Of a stretch of DNA of 64,000 bases, positions 7,113-13,978 are shown one piece after another. The notes below the pieces were generated by a model. The model saw only the letters and a list, made by a program, of their open reading frames with translations. It did no database searches and was not told where the DNA came from. This stretch comes from Aquihabitans sp. G128 (GTDB lineage: Bacteria > Actinomycetota > Acidimicrobiia > Acidimicrobiales > Iamiaceae), in NCBI RefSeq assembly GCF_019048865.1, contig NZ_CP077604.1, positions 2,046,001 through 2,110,000 of the forward strand, written 5' to 3'. Position numbers and translations under genes: made by a program. Position 1 is the first letter of the stretch. Each line of letters starts with the position of its first letter.

Positions 7113-8366
7113 GTGGCCGAGCTGCCGAAGATCATCAGCGTCGACGATCACGTCGTCGAGCCTGCGCACGTGTGGCAGGAGTACCTCCCGCAGAAGTTCA
7201 AGGCCGACGGGCCCCGCGTGGAGCGCCGGGGCATCGGCGACATGAAGCACATCGGCGGCGGCACCTACCAGCAGTCGTTCGACCCCGACGGCCAGCCCGC
7301 CGACTGCTGGGTCTTCGGCGACCTCGTCTACATCCACAAGCGCCACGTGGCCGCCGTCGGCTACTCCCGCGACGAGATGACCATGACGCCGATGACCTAC
7401 GACGAGATGCGCCCCGGCTGCTACGAGCCCAAGGCCCGCATCGCCGACCAAGAGGTGAACCACGTCGAGGCGTCGCTGTGCTTCCCCAGCTTCCCCCGGT
7501 TCTGCGGCCAGACCTTCACCGAGCACCCGGACCGCGACATGGGCCTGGCCTGCGTCGAGGCCTACAACAACTGGATGGTCGAGGAGTGGTGCGGCGACTC
7601 GAACGGCGCCCTCATCCCGCTGATCATCGTCCCGCTGTGGGACGCCGAGCTGGCCGCCAAGGAGGTGCGTCGCAACGCCGAGCGCGGCGTGCACGCCGTC
7701 ACCTTCAGCGAGATCCCGCCCCACCTGGGCCTCCCCTCCATCCACTCCGGCTTCTGGGACCCGTTCCTCCGGGCCTGCGAGGAGACCGAGACCACCATCA
7801 ACATGCACATCGGGTCCTCGTCGCGCATGCCGGCCACCTCGCCGGACGCCCCCGTCGCCGTTGCTGCCTCGCTGTCGTTCAACAACTCGATGGCCTCGCT
7901 GAGCGACTGGCTGTTCAGCGGCAAGCTGGTGCAGTTCCCGAAGCTGACCCTCGCCTACTCCGAGGGCCAGATCGGCTGGCTGCCCTACATCCTCGAGCGG
8001 GTGGACGACGTGTGGCGCGAGCACCGGGCCTGGGGCGAGGTCAAGGACCTCATCCCCGAGACGCCGAGCTCGTACTACTACCGCAACGTCTACGGCTGCT
8101 TCTTCCGGGATCGCCACGGGCTGGTGGCGATCGACGAGGTGGGCGAGGACAACATCACCTTCGAGACCGACTACCCCCACACCGACTCCACCTGGCCGGA
8201 GACCAAGCAGGTCGCCGAGAAGCTGGTGGAGGGCCTCAGCGACGAGCAGATCTACAAGGCCATGCGCGGCAACGCCATCCGCATGCTCCACCTGGACCTC
8301 GACCGCGACGTGGAGACCACCATCGGGGTGAAGCGCCAGGCGGCGCTCGACCTCCTCGGCGACTGA
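7113..8366 (+). CDS. Amidohydrolase family protein (ACMSD-like, Amidohydro_2)
   Basis: A 417-residue TIM-barrel protein of the amidohydrolase 2 type (PF04909). The N-terminal DDHVVEP (residues 11-17) corresponds to the first metal-ligand strand. Other typical stretches are INMHIGSSS in the middle and ETDYPHTDSTWP near the C-terminus, which supplies the last Asp/His ligands. Members catalyse hydrolysis or decarboxylation in catabolic pathways; the substrate here is unknown. The GTG start is supported by GGGAGG about 8 nt upstream. Two operators of the local TetR regulon bracket the promoter. The enoyl-CoA hydratase gene follows after 24 bp, so the two probably work in one acyl or ring-cleavage degradation route. 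Confidence 0.85.
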   Translation: MAELPKIISVDDHVVEPAHVWQEYLPQKFKADGPRVERRGIGDMKHIGGGTYQQSFDPDGQPADCWVFGDLVYIHKRHVAAVGYSRDEMTMTPMTYDEMRPGCYEPKARIADQEVNHVEASLCFPSFPRFCGQTFTEHPDRDMGLACVEAYNNWMVEEWCGDSNGALIPLIIVPLWDAELAAKEVRRNAERGVHAVTFSEIPPHLGLPSIHSGFWDPFLRACEETETTINMHIGSSSRMPATSPDAPVAVAASLSFNNSMASLSDWLFSGKLVQFPKLTLAYSEGQIGWLPYILERVDDVWREHRAWGEVKDLIPETPSSYYYRNVYGCFFRDRHGLVAIDEVGEDNITFETDYPHTDSTWPETKQVAEKLVEGLSDEQIYKAMRGNAIRMLHLDLDRDVETTIGVKRQAALDLLGD

Positions 8367-8376
8367 TCCCGCCCGG

Positions 8377-8382
8377 TACCGT
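8377..8382 (+). promoter_or_regulatory. -10 box before the enoyl-CoA hydratase gene (leaderless)
   Basis: TACCGT, 8 nt before the ATG at 8391. It could give the second gene its own start in addition to readthrough. Confidence 0.4.
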
Positions 8383-8390
8383 CGCCCCCG

Positions 8391-9206
8391 ATGGCTGACC
8401 TCGACCTCTCCTCCCTCACCACCCTCAAGGCCGAGCAGCGCGGCGCGGTCATGTGGATCTGGCTCGATCGGCCGGAGAAGTACCACGCGTTCGACCAGGT
8501 GCTCTGCGACGAGCTGTCCGGCCTGTGGCGCCACCTGCGCACCGACGACTCCGTGCGGGCCGTCGTCCTGTCGGCCACCGGGGACAAGGCGTTCTGCACC
8601 GGCATCGACCGGGACTTCGTGCCGGCCGAGGGCGGGGCCGAGTACACCTTCTCGCCCTACGCGTACGACGATCCCGGCCAGCAGCTCGGCCCCAAGGCCA
8701 ACGAGCTCTGGAAGCCGGTGGTCTGCGCGGTCAACGGCATGGCCTGCGGCGGCGCCTTCTACCTGCTGGGCGAGGTCGACATCATCATCTCGGCCGACCA
8801 TGCCACCTTCTTCGACCCGCACGTCACCTACGGCATGCCGGCGGTCTACGAGCCCCTCCTCATGCTCCACCGCGGCATGCCCTTCGGCGAGGTCCTGCGC
8901 ATGACCCTGCTCGGCAACCACGAGCGGCTCTCCGCCGCCCGGGCCCTGGAGATCGGGCTGGTCTCGGAGGTCTGCACGTCCGCCGAGCTCGAGGAGCGGG
9001 CCGGCTGGATCGCCGAGGCCATCGCGTCGGCCCCCGCCGGGCCCATGCAGGCCACCCTGCGCACGCTGTGGGCGGGGCGCGAGCTCAGCCGCCAGCAGGC
9101 GCTGTCGCTCGGCGGCACCTTCCTCAACCTCGGCATGTCCGAGGAGGCCCTCGCCGAGGGCCAGAAGACCTTCGCCGGCGCCCGGGTGAAGCCCCGCATC
9201 CGCTGA
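8391..9206 (+). CDS. Enoyl-CoA hydratase/isomerase family protein
   Basis: A 271-residue crotonase-fold protein. The oxyanion-hole segments are FCTGIDRDF (68-76) and VNGMACGGA (114-122). The segment that normally holds the catalytic glutamates reads DPHVTYGMPAVYEPLLML (142-159), which departs from the hydratase consensus, so hydratase, isomerase or another crotonase activity is possible. It lies 24 bp after the amidohydrolase gene in the same direction. Its promoter-proximal context places it in the TetR-controlled acyl-CoA catabolic set. The ATG start follows a TACCGT box. Confidence 0.85.
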   Translation: MADLDLSSLTTLKAEQRGAVMWIWLDRPEKYHAFDQVLCDELSGLWRHLRTDDSVRAVVLSATGDKAFCTGIDRDFVPAEGGAEYTFSPYAYDDPGQQLGPKANELWKPVVCAVNGMACGGAFYLLGEVDIIISADHATFFDPHVTYGMPAVYEPLLMLHRGMPFGEVLRMTLLGNHERLSAARALEIGLVSEVCTSAELEERAGWIAEAIASAPAGPMQATLRTLWAGRELSRQQALSLGGTFLNLGMSEEALAEGQKTFAGARVKPRIR

Positions 9207-9330
9207 CGCGCCTCGTCACTCGTTCGCTGGCGCTCACGCCGTTCCTCGAGCAACTGCAGGTTCGGTCGACGGCCTCACGGCCGACCATCTCCGCTGCGCC
9301 CACCGGCTTCGCCGCCGGGCGCGGGTCACG
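9207..9330. repeat. Low-complexity, repeat-like stretch at the end of the YcaQ-like gene
   Basis: The sequence cycles through related words (CACTCGTTCGCTGGCGCTCACG, CGTTCCTCGAG, GACGGCCTCACGGCCGAC). It resembles dispersed actinobacterial intergenic repeats rather than conserved coding sequence. Only this copy is seen in the window. Confidence 0.3.
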
Positions 9331-10526
9331 GCCGTGGCCAGATCGGCGGCGAGGTCGCCGCGGGGCTGCACCGAGACGCCGTCTGCCAGGCCGAGGAAGC
9401 GGGCCAGCTCGGCCAGCTCGGCGGCCAGCTCACCGACGACGTGGCCGACGTCGATGGCGTCCTCACCGAACGCCGACTGCACCAGCAGGCGGCCGGCCTG
9501 GCGGTCGGCCTTCAGATCGACCCGGGCCACCAGCTCGCCGTCGAGCAGGAACGGGAGCACGTAGTAGCCGTGCACCCGCTTCGGCTTCGGCACGTAGATC
9601 TCGATGCGGTAGCGGAAGCCCCAGATGCGCTCGGTGCGGGCCCGCTCCCAGACCAGCGAGTCGAACGGCGACAGGAGCGCCCGGCCGCGCACCCACCGGG
9701 GCCGCCGCGCCTCCGGGTGCAGGAAGGCCGGCTGCGCCCATCCCTCGACCGAGACCGGGAGCAGCCGGCCCTCGGCCACCAGCTCGGCCAGGAGCGGGCG
9801 GCTCTCGGGGATGTTCAGGCGGAGGTAGTCGGCCAGGTCCTTGGCCGTGCCGACGCCGTGGCTGCGGGCGCCGACGAGCAGCAACTCCTTCTTGGCCTCC
9901 CTCGGCTCGGGCGTCGGCGCGTCGAGGACGGCGGCGGGGAGCGCCCGCTCGGGCAGGTCGTACCAGCGCTCGAAGTTCGGGCCCCGCCGAGCGGTGAGCT
10001 GGCCGCTCCAGAACAGGTACTCCAGGGCCATCTTCCCGGGGCTCCACGCCCACATCCCCTCGCCCCGCTCGCCCCCGCCGTCGAGCATGCCGACGGTGAG
10101 CTTTCGCTCCCGGACCTGGTCGAGCACCCGGTCGACCAGCGCCGCCTGCTCCCGGGCGATGCGCGCCACGCCGCCCCAGGTGCCCCGCCCGTTGCGGGCG
10201 TCGTCCATGCGCCACCGCAGGAAGGGCTGGAGCGCGACCGGGAGGTGCGACGCCTCGTGGCCCCAGTACTCGAACAGGTCCCCGGCCTGGGTGAGCTGCG
10301 GGATGAGGTCGCGACGGTGGTGGCCGAGCCGGGCGAAGAGCGGTAGCTCCTGGGAGCGGACGAGCACGTTGACCGAGTCGATCTGGATCAGGCCGACGTG
10401 GTCGAGCACCTTCCGGCCGTGGCGGCGGTCGACCGCCCCGGTGGGCCGCGGCCGGGCGAAGCCCTGGGCGCCGAGCGCGATGCGACGGGCCAGGTCGAGG
10501 GACAGCTCGTCGGGTCGGGCGGCCAT
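9234..10526 (-). CDS. Winged-helix DNA glycosylase of the YcaQ/AlkX family (HTH_42)
   Basis: A 430-residue protein matching the DNA crosslink-repair glycosylase family (PF06224; E. coli YcaQ). The signature LIQIDSVNVLVRSQELPLFARLG carries the Q-I-D catalytic motif, the variant typical of YcaQ-like enzymes rather than the Q-x-Q of the AZL self-resistance branch. Further family blocks are YWGHEASHLP, the winged-helix region around residues 110-250, LLSPFDSLVWERARTERIWGFRYRIEIYVP and YVLPFLLDG. Known members unhook interstrand crosslinks. The last 25 or so residues are Arg-rich and of low complexity, and look like readthrough into a repetitive tail. The gene is not preceded by a regulon operator, although it lies within that region. 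Confidence 0.85.
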   Translation of the reverse strand: MAARPDELSLDLARRIALGAQGFARPRPTGAVDRRHGRKVLDHVGLIQIDSVNVLVRSQELPLFARLGHHRRDLIPQLTQAGDLFEYWGHEASHLPVALQPFLRWRMDDARNGRGTWGGVARIAREQAALVDRVLDQVRERKLTVGMLDGGGERGEGMWAWSPGKMALEYLFWSGQLTARRGPNFERWYDLPERALPAAVLDAPTPEPREAKKELLLVGARSHGVGTAKDLADYLRLNIPESRPLLAELVAEGRLLPVSVEGWAQPAFLHPEARRPRWVRGRALLSPFDSLVWERARTERIWGFRYRIEIYVPKPKRVHGYYVLPFLLDGELVARVDLKADRQAGRLLVQSAFGEDAIDVGHVVGELAAELAELARFLGLADGVSVQPRGDLAADLATAVTRARRRSRWAQRRWSAVRPSTEPAVARGTA

Positions 10527-10622
10527 GGCCGCCCATCATGGCGGCCGGTCCCCACGTCTGCACCGAGCGGGAACGGGCAGGTGGCGGGCGTCGCTCCCCG
10601 ACCACACCCCAGGAGACCCGCA

Positions 10623-11129
10623 ATGCCCCGCCGCACCGCCGCCACGTTCGCCGCCCTGGCCCTCACCGCCGCCATCGGCCTCGGCGCCTGCGGGTCGAGC
10701 GACAGCGACGGGCCGTCGTCCGACAGCCCGAAGGCCACCACGACCACGGTCGACTGCTCCACGGCCTCCTCGAGCGACGACGGCAACAGCGTCGACCCGA
10801 ACAGCAACTCCGGCGCCGGCACCAACGCCGGCAACGGCGAGAGCGACGGTGGGGCCGGCGCCGACAACGACGCCTCCACCTCCGGCGGCGGCGCCGGGAC
10901 CTCCGGCTCCGACGACGCCGGCGACTGCCAGCAGACCAACGGCGGCGCCGGCACGAGCGACAGCGGCAGCAGTGGCCGCAGCGACACCCAGGAGACCACC
11001 CCCGAGGACGGCGAGAGCGGCCCGGTCACCACGACCACCCCGGTCGACCCGTCGGCCAACCCCGGGGGCGCCGGCGACACCGGCGGCGCCGGTGCCGGGT
11101 CCGGGTCGGGCACCATGGGTGGCATGTAG
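10623..11129 (+). CDS. Low-complexity Gly/Ser/Thr-rich lipoprotein
   Basis: A 168-residue exported protein. Residues 1-23 form a lipoprotein signal ending in IGLGAC, with Cys about 23 the anchor. The rest is almost entirely Gly, Ser, Thr, Asn and Asp with PTTTT-like stretches and only two further Cys, so it is probably an unfolded cell-surface stalk or wall-associated protein. AGGAG lies 8 nt before the ATG. No function can be assigned. It lies between the YcaQ-like gene (divergent) and the second acyl-CoA ligase gene, whose promoter starts at its stop codon. Confidence 0.7.
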   Translation: MPRRTAATFAALALTAAIGLGACGSSDSDGPSSDSPKATTTTVDCSTASSSDDGNSVDPNSNSGAGTNAGNGESDGGAGADNDASTSGGGAGTSGSDDAGDCQQTNGGAGTSDSGSSGRSDTQETTPEDGESGPVTTTTPVDPSANPGGAGDTGGAGAGSGSGTMGGM

Positions 11130-11132
11130 CGT
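11127..11132 (+). promoter_or_regulatory. -10 box of the second acyl-CoA ligase gene (leaderless)
   Basis: TAGCGT, overlapping the stop of the lipoprotein gene and 8 nt before the GTG at 11141. Confidence 0.5.
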
Positions 11133-11148
11133 CTGACGATGTGTCAGG
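11132..11148. promoter_or_regulatory. Operator of the regulon over the ligase start
   Basis: TCTGACGATGTGTCAGG, a somewhat degenerate 17-mer with intact outer half-sites TCTGAC and GTCAGG. It covers the transcription and translation start. Confidence 0.6.
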
Positions 11149-12604
11149 TCAGCCGCTGACGGCTCCCTACCTGCCGGCCACCGTGGCCGAGGCGGCCCGC
11201 CGCTTCGGCGACCGACCGGCCTTCGTCGACCCCGACGGGACGGTCCTCACCTACCACCAACTGCACGACCGCAGCGACGAGGTGGCGGCGGGGCTGGCCC
11301 GATCGGGGATCGGTACCGGCGCGGTGGTGGGGCTCACGCTGCCGTCGGCCTCGCCGTGGGTGGTGGCCTACGCCGCCACCGCCAAGGTCGGCGCCGCCAT
11401 CGCCGGAGTGAACCCGGGGCTCACCGAGGTCGAGCGGCTCGCCTGCCTGGATCGCGTGGCACCGGCGCTCGTGCTGTCCGACGGCGACCAGGTCGCCACG
11501 CTCGCCGTTACCGGAGGGCGGCCCGACCCGCTCGAAGCCGACCCCGACCGGCCCACCGCCATCGTGTTCACCAGCGGCACCACCGGCACCCCGAAGGGGG
11601 CCTGGTTCACCGACCGGCAGCTCGATGCCGTCACCCGCTACGACGTCGGCGGCGCCTGGGGCGGGGACGCGACCGTCGCCCAGTACGGCTCCACCCAGTT
11701 CGCCCACGTCGGCTTCACCACCAAGCTCCCGTGGTACCTGCGCCTCGGTACCACCACCCACCTGCTGGCCCGTTGGCGGGCCGGCGACGTGCTCGACCTG
11801 GTCGAGCGCGAGCGCATCGCCACCATTGGCGGCGTCGCGCCGCAGGTGGCGCTGCTGCTGCGCGACCCCCGCTTCGACGAGCGGGACCTCGACTGCGTGA
11901 AGCTCCTGGTCATGGGCGGCGCGGCTTCGCCCCCGGCACTGGTCGAGGAGGCCCGTCGCCGCTTCGACGCCGGCTACTCCATCCGCTGGTCATCGACGGA
12001 GTCGGGCGGCATCGGCACCGGCACCGCCCCCGACGCCCCCGAGCACGAGGCGCTGCACACCGTGGGCCGCCCCCGCCCCGGGATCTCCGTCGCCGTCCGC
12101 GACGAGTTCGCCAACCCGGTGCCCGACGGCGAGGTCGGCCAGGTGTGGCTGCGCTCCGACGCCGCCATGGCCGGCTACTGGGGCGACCCCGAGGCCACCG
12201 CCCGCACCCTCGTCGACGGCTGGCTGCGCACCGGCGACCTCGGCCACCTCGACGCCACCGGCTGCCTCACCCTGGCCGGCCGCCAGGGCGAGATGTTCAT
12301 CCGCGGCGGTTACAACGTCTTCCCCTCCGAGGTCGCCGCGGTGCTCGGCACCCACGCCGGCGTCGCCGACGTGACCGTCGTGCCCCGGGCCGACGACGTG
12401 CTGGGCGAGATCGGCGTAGCCGTGGTGGTCCCCGTCGACCCGACGGCGCCTCCGTCGCTCGAGGACCTCCGCGCCCACGGCGGCACCGCCCTCGCCCGCC
12501 ACAAGCTGCCCGAGGCCCTGGTCGTGGTGGACGAGCTCCCCCTCACCCCCATGCAGAAGGTCGACCGCAAGGCCCTCGCCGCCCTCGTCGACCCGGAGAT
12601 CTGA
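11141..12604 (+). CDS. Acyl-CoA ligase / AMP-binding enzyme
   Basis: A 487-residue ANL-superfamily ligase. Visible motifs are the P-loop TSGTTGTPKGA, the aromatic WSSTESGGIGTG region, the YWGDP and LRTGDLG hinge, the GGYNVFPSEVAAVL C-terminal domain and the catalytic lysine region MQKVDRKAL. It would activate a carboxylic acid with ATP and CoA; chain type cannot be predicted. The GTG at 11141 is chosen because TAGCGT lies 8 nt upstream and the frame upstream is the lipoprotein gene. An operator of the local TetR regulon covers the start, and the next operator (12600-12616) overlaps its stop codon. Confidence 0.85.
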   Translation: MSGQPLTAPYLPATVAEAARRFGDRPAFVDPDGTVLTYHQLHDRSDEVAAGLARSGIGTGAVVGLTLPSASPWVVAYAATAKVGAAIAGVNPGLTEVERLACLDRVAPALVLSDGDQVATLAVTGGRPDPLEADPDRPTAIVFTSGTTGTPKGAWFTDRQLDAVTRYDVGGAWGGDATVAQYGSTQFAHVGFTTKLPWYLRLGTTTHLLARWRAGDVLDLVERERIATIGGVAPQVALLLRDPRFDERDLDCVKLLVMGGAASPPALVEEARRRFDAGYSIRWSSTESGGIGTGTAPDAPEHEALHTVGRPRPGISVAVRDEFANPVPDGEVGQVWLRSDAAMAGYWGDPEATARTLVDGWLRTGDLGHLDATGCLTLAGRQGEMFIRGGYNVFPSEVAAVLGTHAGVADVTVVPRADDVLGEIGVAVVVPVDPTAPPSLEDLRAHGGTALARHKLPEALVVVDELPLTPMQKVDRKALAALVDPEI

Positions 12605-12616
12605 CGGGGCGTCAGG
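12600..12616. promoter_or_regulatory. Operator of the regulon before the second enoyl-CoA hydratase gene
   Basis: TCTGACGGGGCGTCAGG, one or two bases off the consensus. It contains the stop codon of the ligase gene and lies 8 nt upstream of a TACGCT box. Confidence 0.65.
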
Positions 12617-12623
12617 TCACGTC

Positions 12624-12629
12624 TACGCT
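12624..12629 (+). promoter_or_regulatory. -10 box before the second enoyl-CoA hydratase gene
   Basis: TACGCT, 32 nt upstream of the GTG at 12662 and next to the operator. Confidence 0.4.
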
Positions 12630-12661
12630 GCCGGACGCCGTCACCGACCCAGGAGCGCCCC

Positions 12662-13501
12662 GTGCCCACGCCGTCTTCCGAGCTGCCCCTCGACGAACAG
12701 GTCCGCCACACCGTCGACGAGCGGGGCGTGGCGTGGATCACGCTCGACCGGCCCGACGTCAAGAACGCCATCAGCCCCGACCAGCGCGACCGGGTGATCG
12801 CCCTGCTGGCCGAGGCCAGCGCCGACCTCGGCGTCCGGGCCGTGGTGCTCGGCGCCACCGGCGACGCCTTCTGCACCGGCGCCGACCTCCGGGCCCGCCG
12901 GGCACCGGCGCCCCGCCCCGACGACGCCCCCGCCCGCGGCGTGGGCGAGATCTCCAAGATGATCCGGGAGGGCGCCCAGGCGCTCGTCGCCGCCATCATG
13001 GACTGCGAGAAGCCGGTGATCGCCAAGGTCGGGGGCACCGCCGCGGGCATCGGGGCCCACATCGCCCTGGCCTGCGACCTGGTGATCGCCGCCGAGGGCA
13101 GCCGCTTCATCGAGGTGTTCGTGCGGCGCGGCCTGGTGCCCGACGGCGGCGGGGCCTACCTGCTGCCCCGCATCGTCGGGCTCCAGAAGGCCAAGGAGCT
13201 GCTGTTCTTCGGCGACGACATCCCGGCGGCCGAGGCCCTCGCCCTCGGCCTGGTCAACCGGGTGGTCCCCGCCGACGAGCTCGATGCCGCGGTCGACGAG
13301 TGGGCCGGCCGGCTGGCCGTCGCCCCCACCCGCGCCCTGGCCCTGACCAAGTCGCTCGTGAACCGCTCGCTCGACAGCGACCGGGCCACCGCCTTCGCGG
13401 AGGAGGCCACCGCCCAGGAGCTCAACATGGGCACGGTCGACGCCAACGAGGGCGTGGCGGCGTTCGTGGAGCGCCGCACCCCGGCCTACCGCGGCTGGTA
13501 G
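12662..13501 (+). CDS. Enoyl-CoA hydratase
   Basis: A 279-residue crotonase-fold protein with a standard architecture: FCTGADL at 70-76, oxyanion hole and helix GGTAAGIGAHIALACDLVIA (124-143), and GLVPDGGGAYLLPR (157-170). It lacks a clear first catalytic Glu in the 124-143 block, but keeps the second-loop geometry of PaaG/EchA-type isomerases. It likely hydrates or isomerises an unsaturated acyl-CoA. The GTG start has AGGAG about 8 nt upstream. It is the last gene of the operator-marked cluster and is followed by the tRNA genes. Confidence 0.85.
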   Translation: MPTPSSELPLDEQVRHTVDERGVAWITLDRPDVKNAISPDQRDRVIALLAEASADLGVRAVVLGATGDAFCTGADLRARRAPAPRPDDAPARGVGEISKMIREGAQALVAAIMDCEKPVIAKVGGTAAGIGAHIALACDLVIAAEGSRFIEVFVRRGLVPDGGGAYLLPRIVGLQKAKELLFFGDDIPAAEALALGLVNRVVPADELDAAVDEWAGRLAVAPTRALALTKSLVNRSLDSDRATAFAEEATAQELNMGTVDANEGVAAFVERRTPAYRGW

Positions 13502-13557
13502 CTGGTGCGGTCCGCGCCTGGCGACGCCGGCAGCCGCGGATCGACCCGATCGCGTTT

Positions 13558-13585
13558 TTGCCCGACGCCGACGATCCTCTAAGGT
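13558..13585 (+). promoter_or_regulatory. Promoter of the tRNA-Gln/tRNA-Glu pair
   Basis: TTGCCC and TAAGGT separated by 16 bp, ending 12 nt before the tRNA-Gln 5' end. Confidence 0.5.
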
Positions 13586-13597
13586 CAACAGGCCCGT

Positions 13598-13671
13598 TCG
13601 GGGGTGGTGTAATCGGTAACACAGCAGCTTCTGGTGCTGCCTTTGGGGGTTCGAGTCCTCCCCCCGAGCCA
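13598..13671 (+). tRNA. tRNA-Gln (anticodon CTG), CCA encoded
   Basis: The acceptor TCGGGGG begins at 13598. The D-arm is GTG/CAC and the anticodon arm is GCAGC-TTCTGGT-GCTGC with CTG at 13631-13633. The T-arm is GGGGG-TTCGAGT-CCTCC, and the 3' end is CCCCGA-G-CCA. The U1-A72 pair and G73 discriminator are those expected for glutamine. The 3' side is one base short: the C-run at 13660-13665 has six C where the T-stem plus acceptor need seven. This suggests a homopolymer error or a 6-bp acceptor helix. Confidence 0.85.
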
Positions 13672-13715
13672 TCCGGTCCCTCCGGGACCGGCACAGCGGT
13701 ACAACTGAAGATCTC

Positions 13716-13791
13716 GCCCCCATCGTCTAGCGGCCTAGGACACCACCCTCTCAAGGTGGCGGCACGGGTTCGAATCCCGTTGGGGGTGCCA
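13716..13791 (+). tRNA. tRNA-Glu (anticodon CTC), CCA encoded
   Basis: The cloverleaf is complete: acceptor GCCCCCA/TGGGGGT (G1-U72 wobble), D-arm GTC/GAC, anticodon arm CCACC-CTCTCAA-GGTGG with CTC at 13749-13751, T-arm ACGGG-TTCGAAT-CCCGT, G73 and CCA at 13789-13791. It lies 44 bp after tRNA-Gln and is probably cotranscribed. Confidence 0.95.
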
Positions 13792-13798
13792 CGGCACC

Positions 13799-13842
13799 AA
13801 GCCCCTGGTGAGCACCTGGAAAGGCCCGCTCCCCAGGGGCTT
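13799..13842 (+). terminator. Hairpin terminator after the tRNA pair
   Basis: Perfect 10-bp inverted repeat AAGCCCCTGG / CCAGGGGCTT with a 24-nt loop, beginning 8 nt after tRNA-Glu. The tail is only weakly U-rich. The remaining stretch to 13979 holds nothing recognisable. Confidence 0.55.
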
Positions 13843-13978
13843 CGTCGTTCCCGGGCCCGGTCTGCCGATGGGCCCGCCCGCCCGGCCGGGCCGTGGGGCC
13901 AGGAGCGTGCCGACCAGCAAAGCGGTCGCTCCGACCGGCAGCCGTGGCACCGGTGCGGGCTCCGCCCGAGCGCATAGG

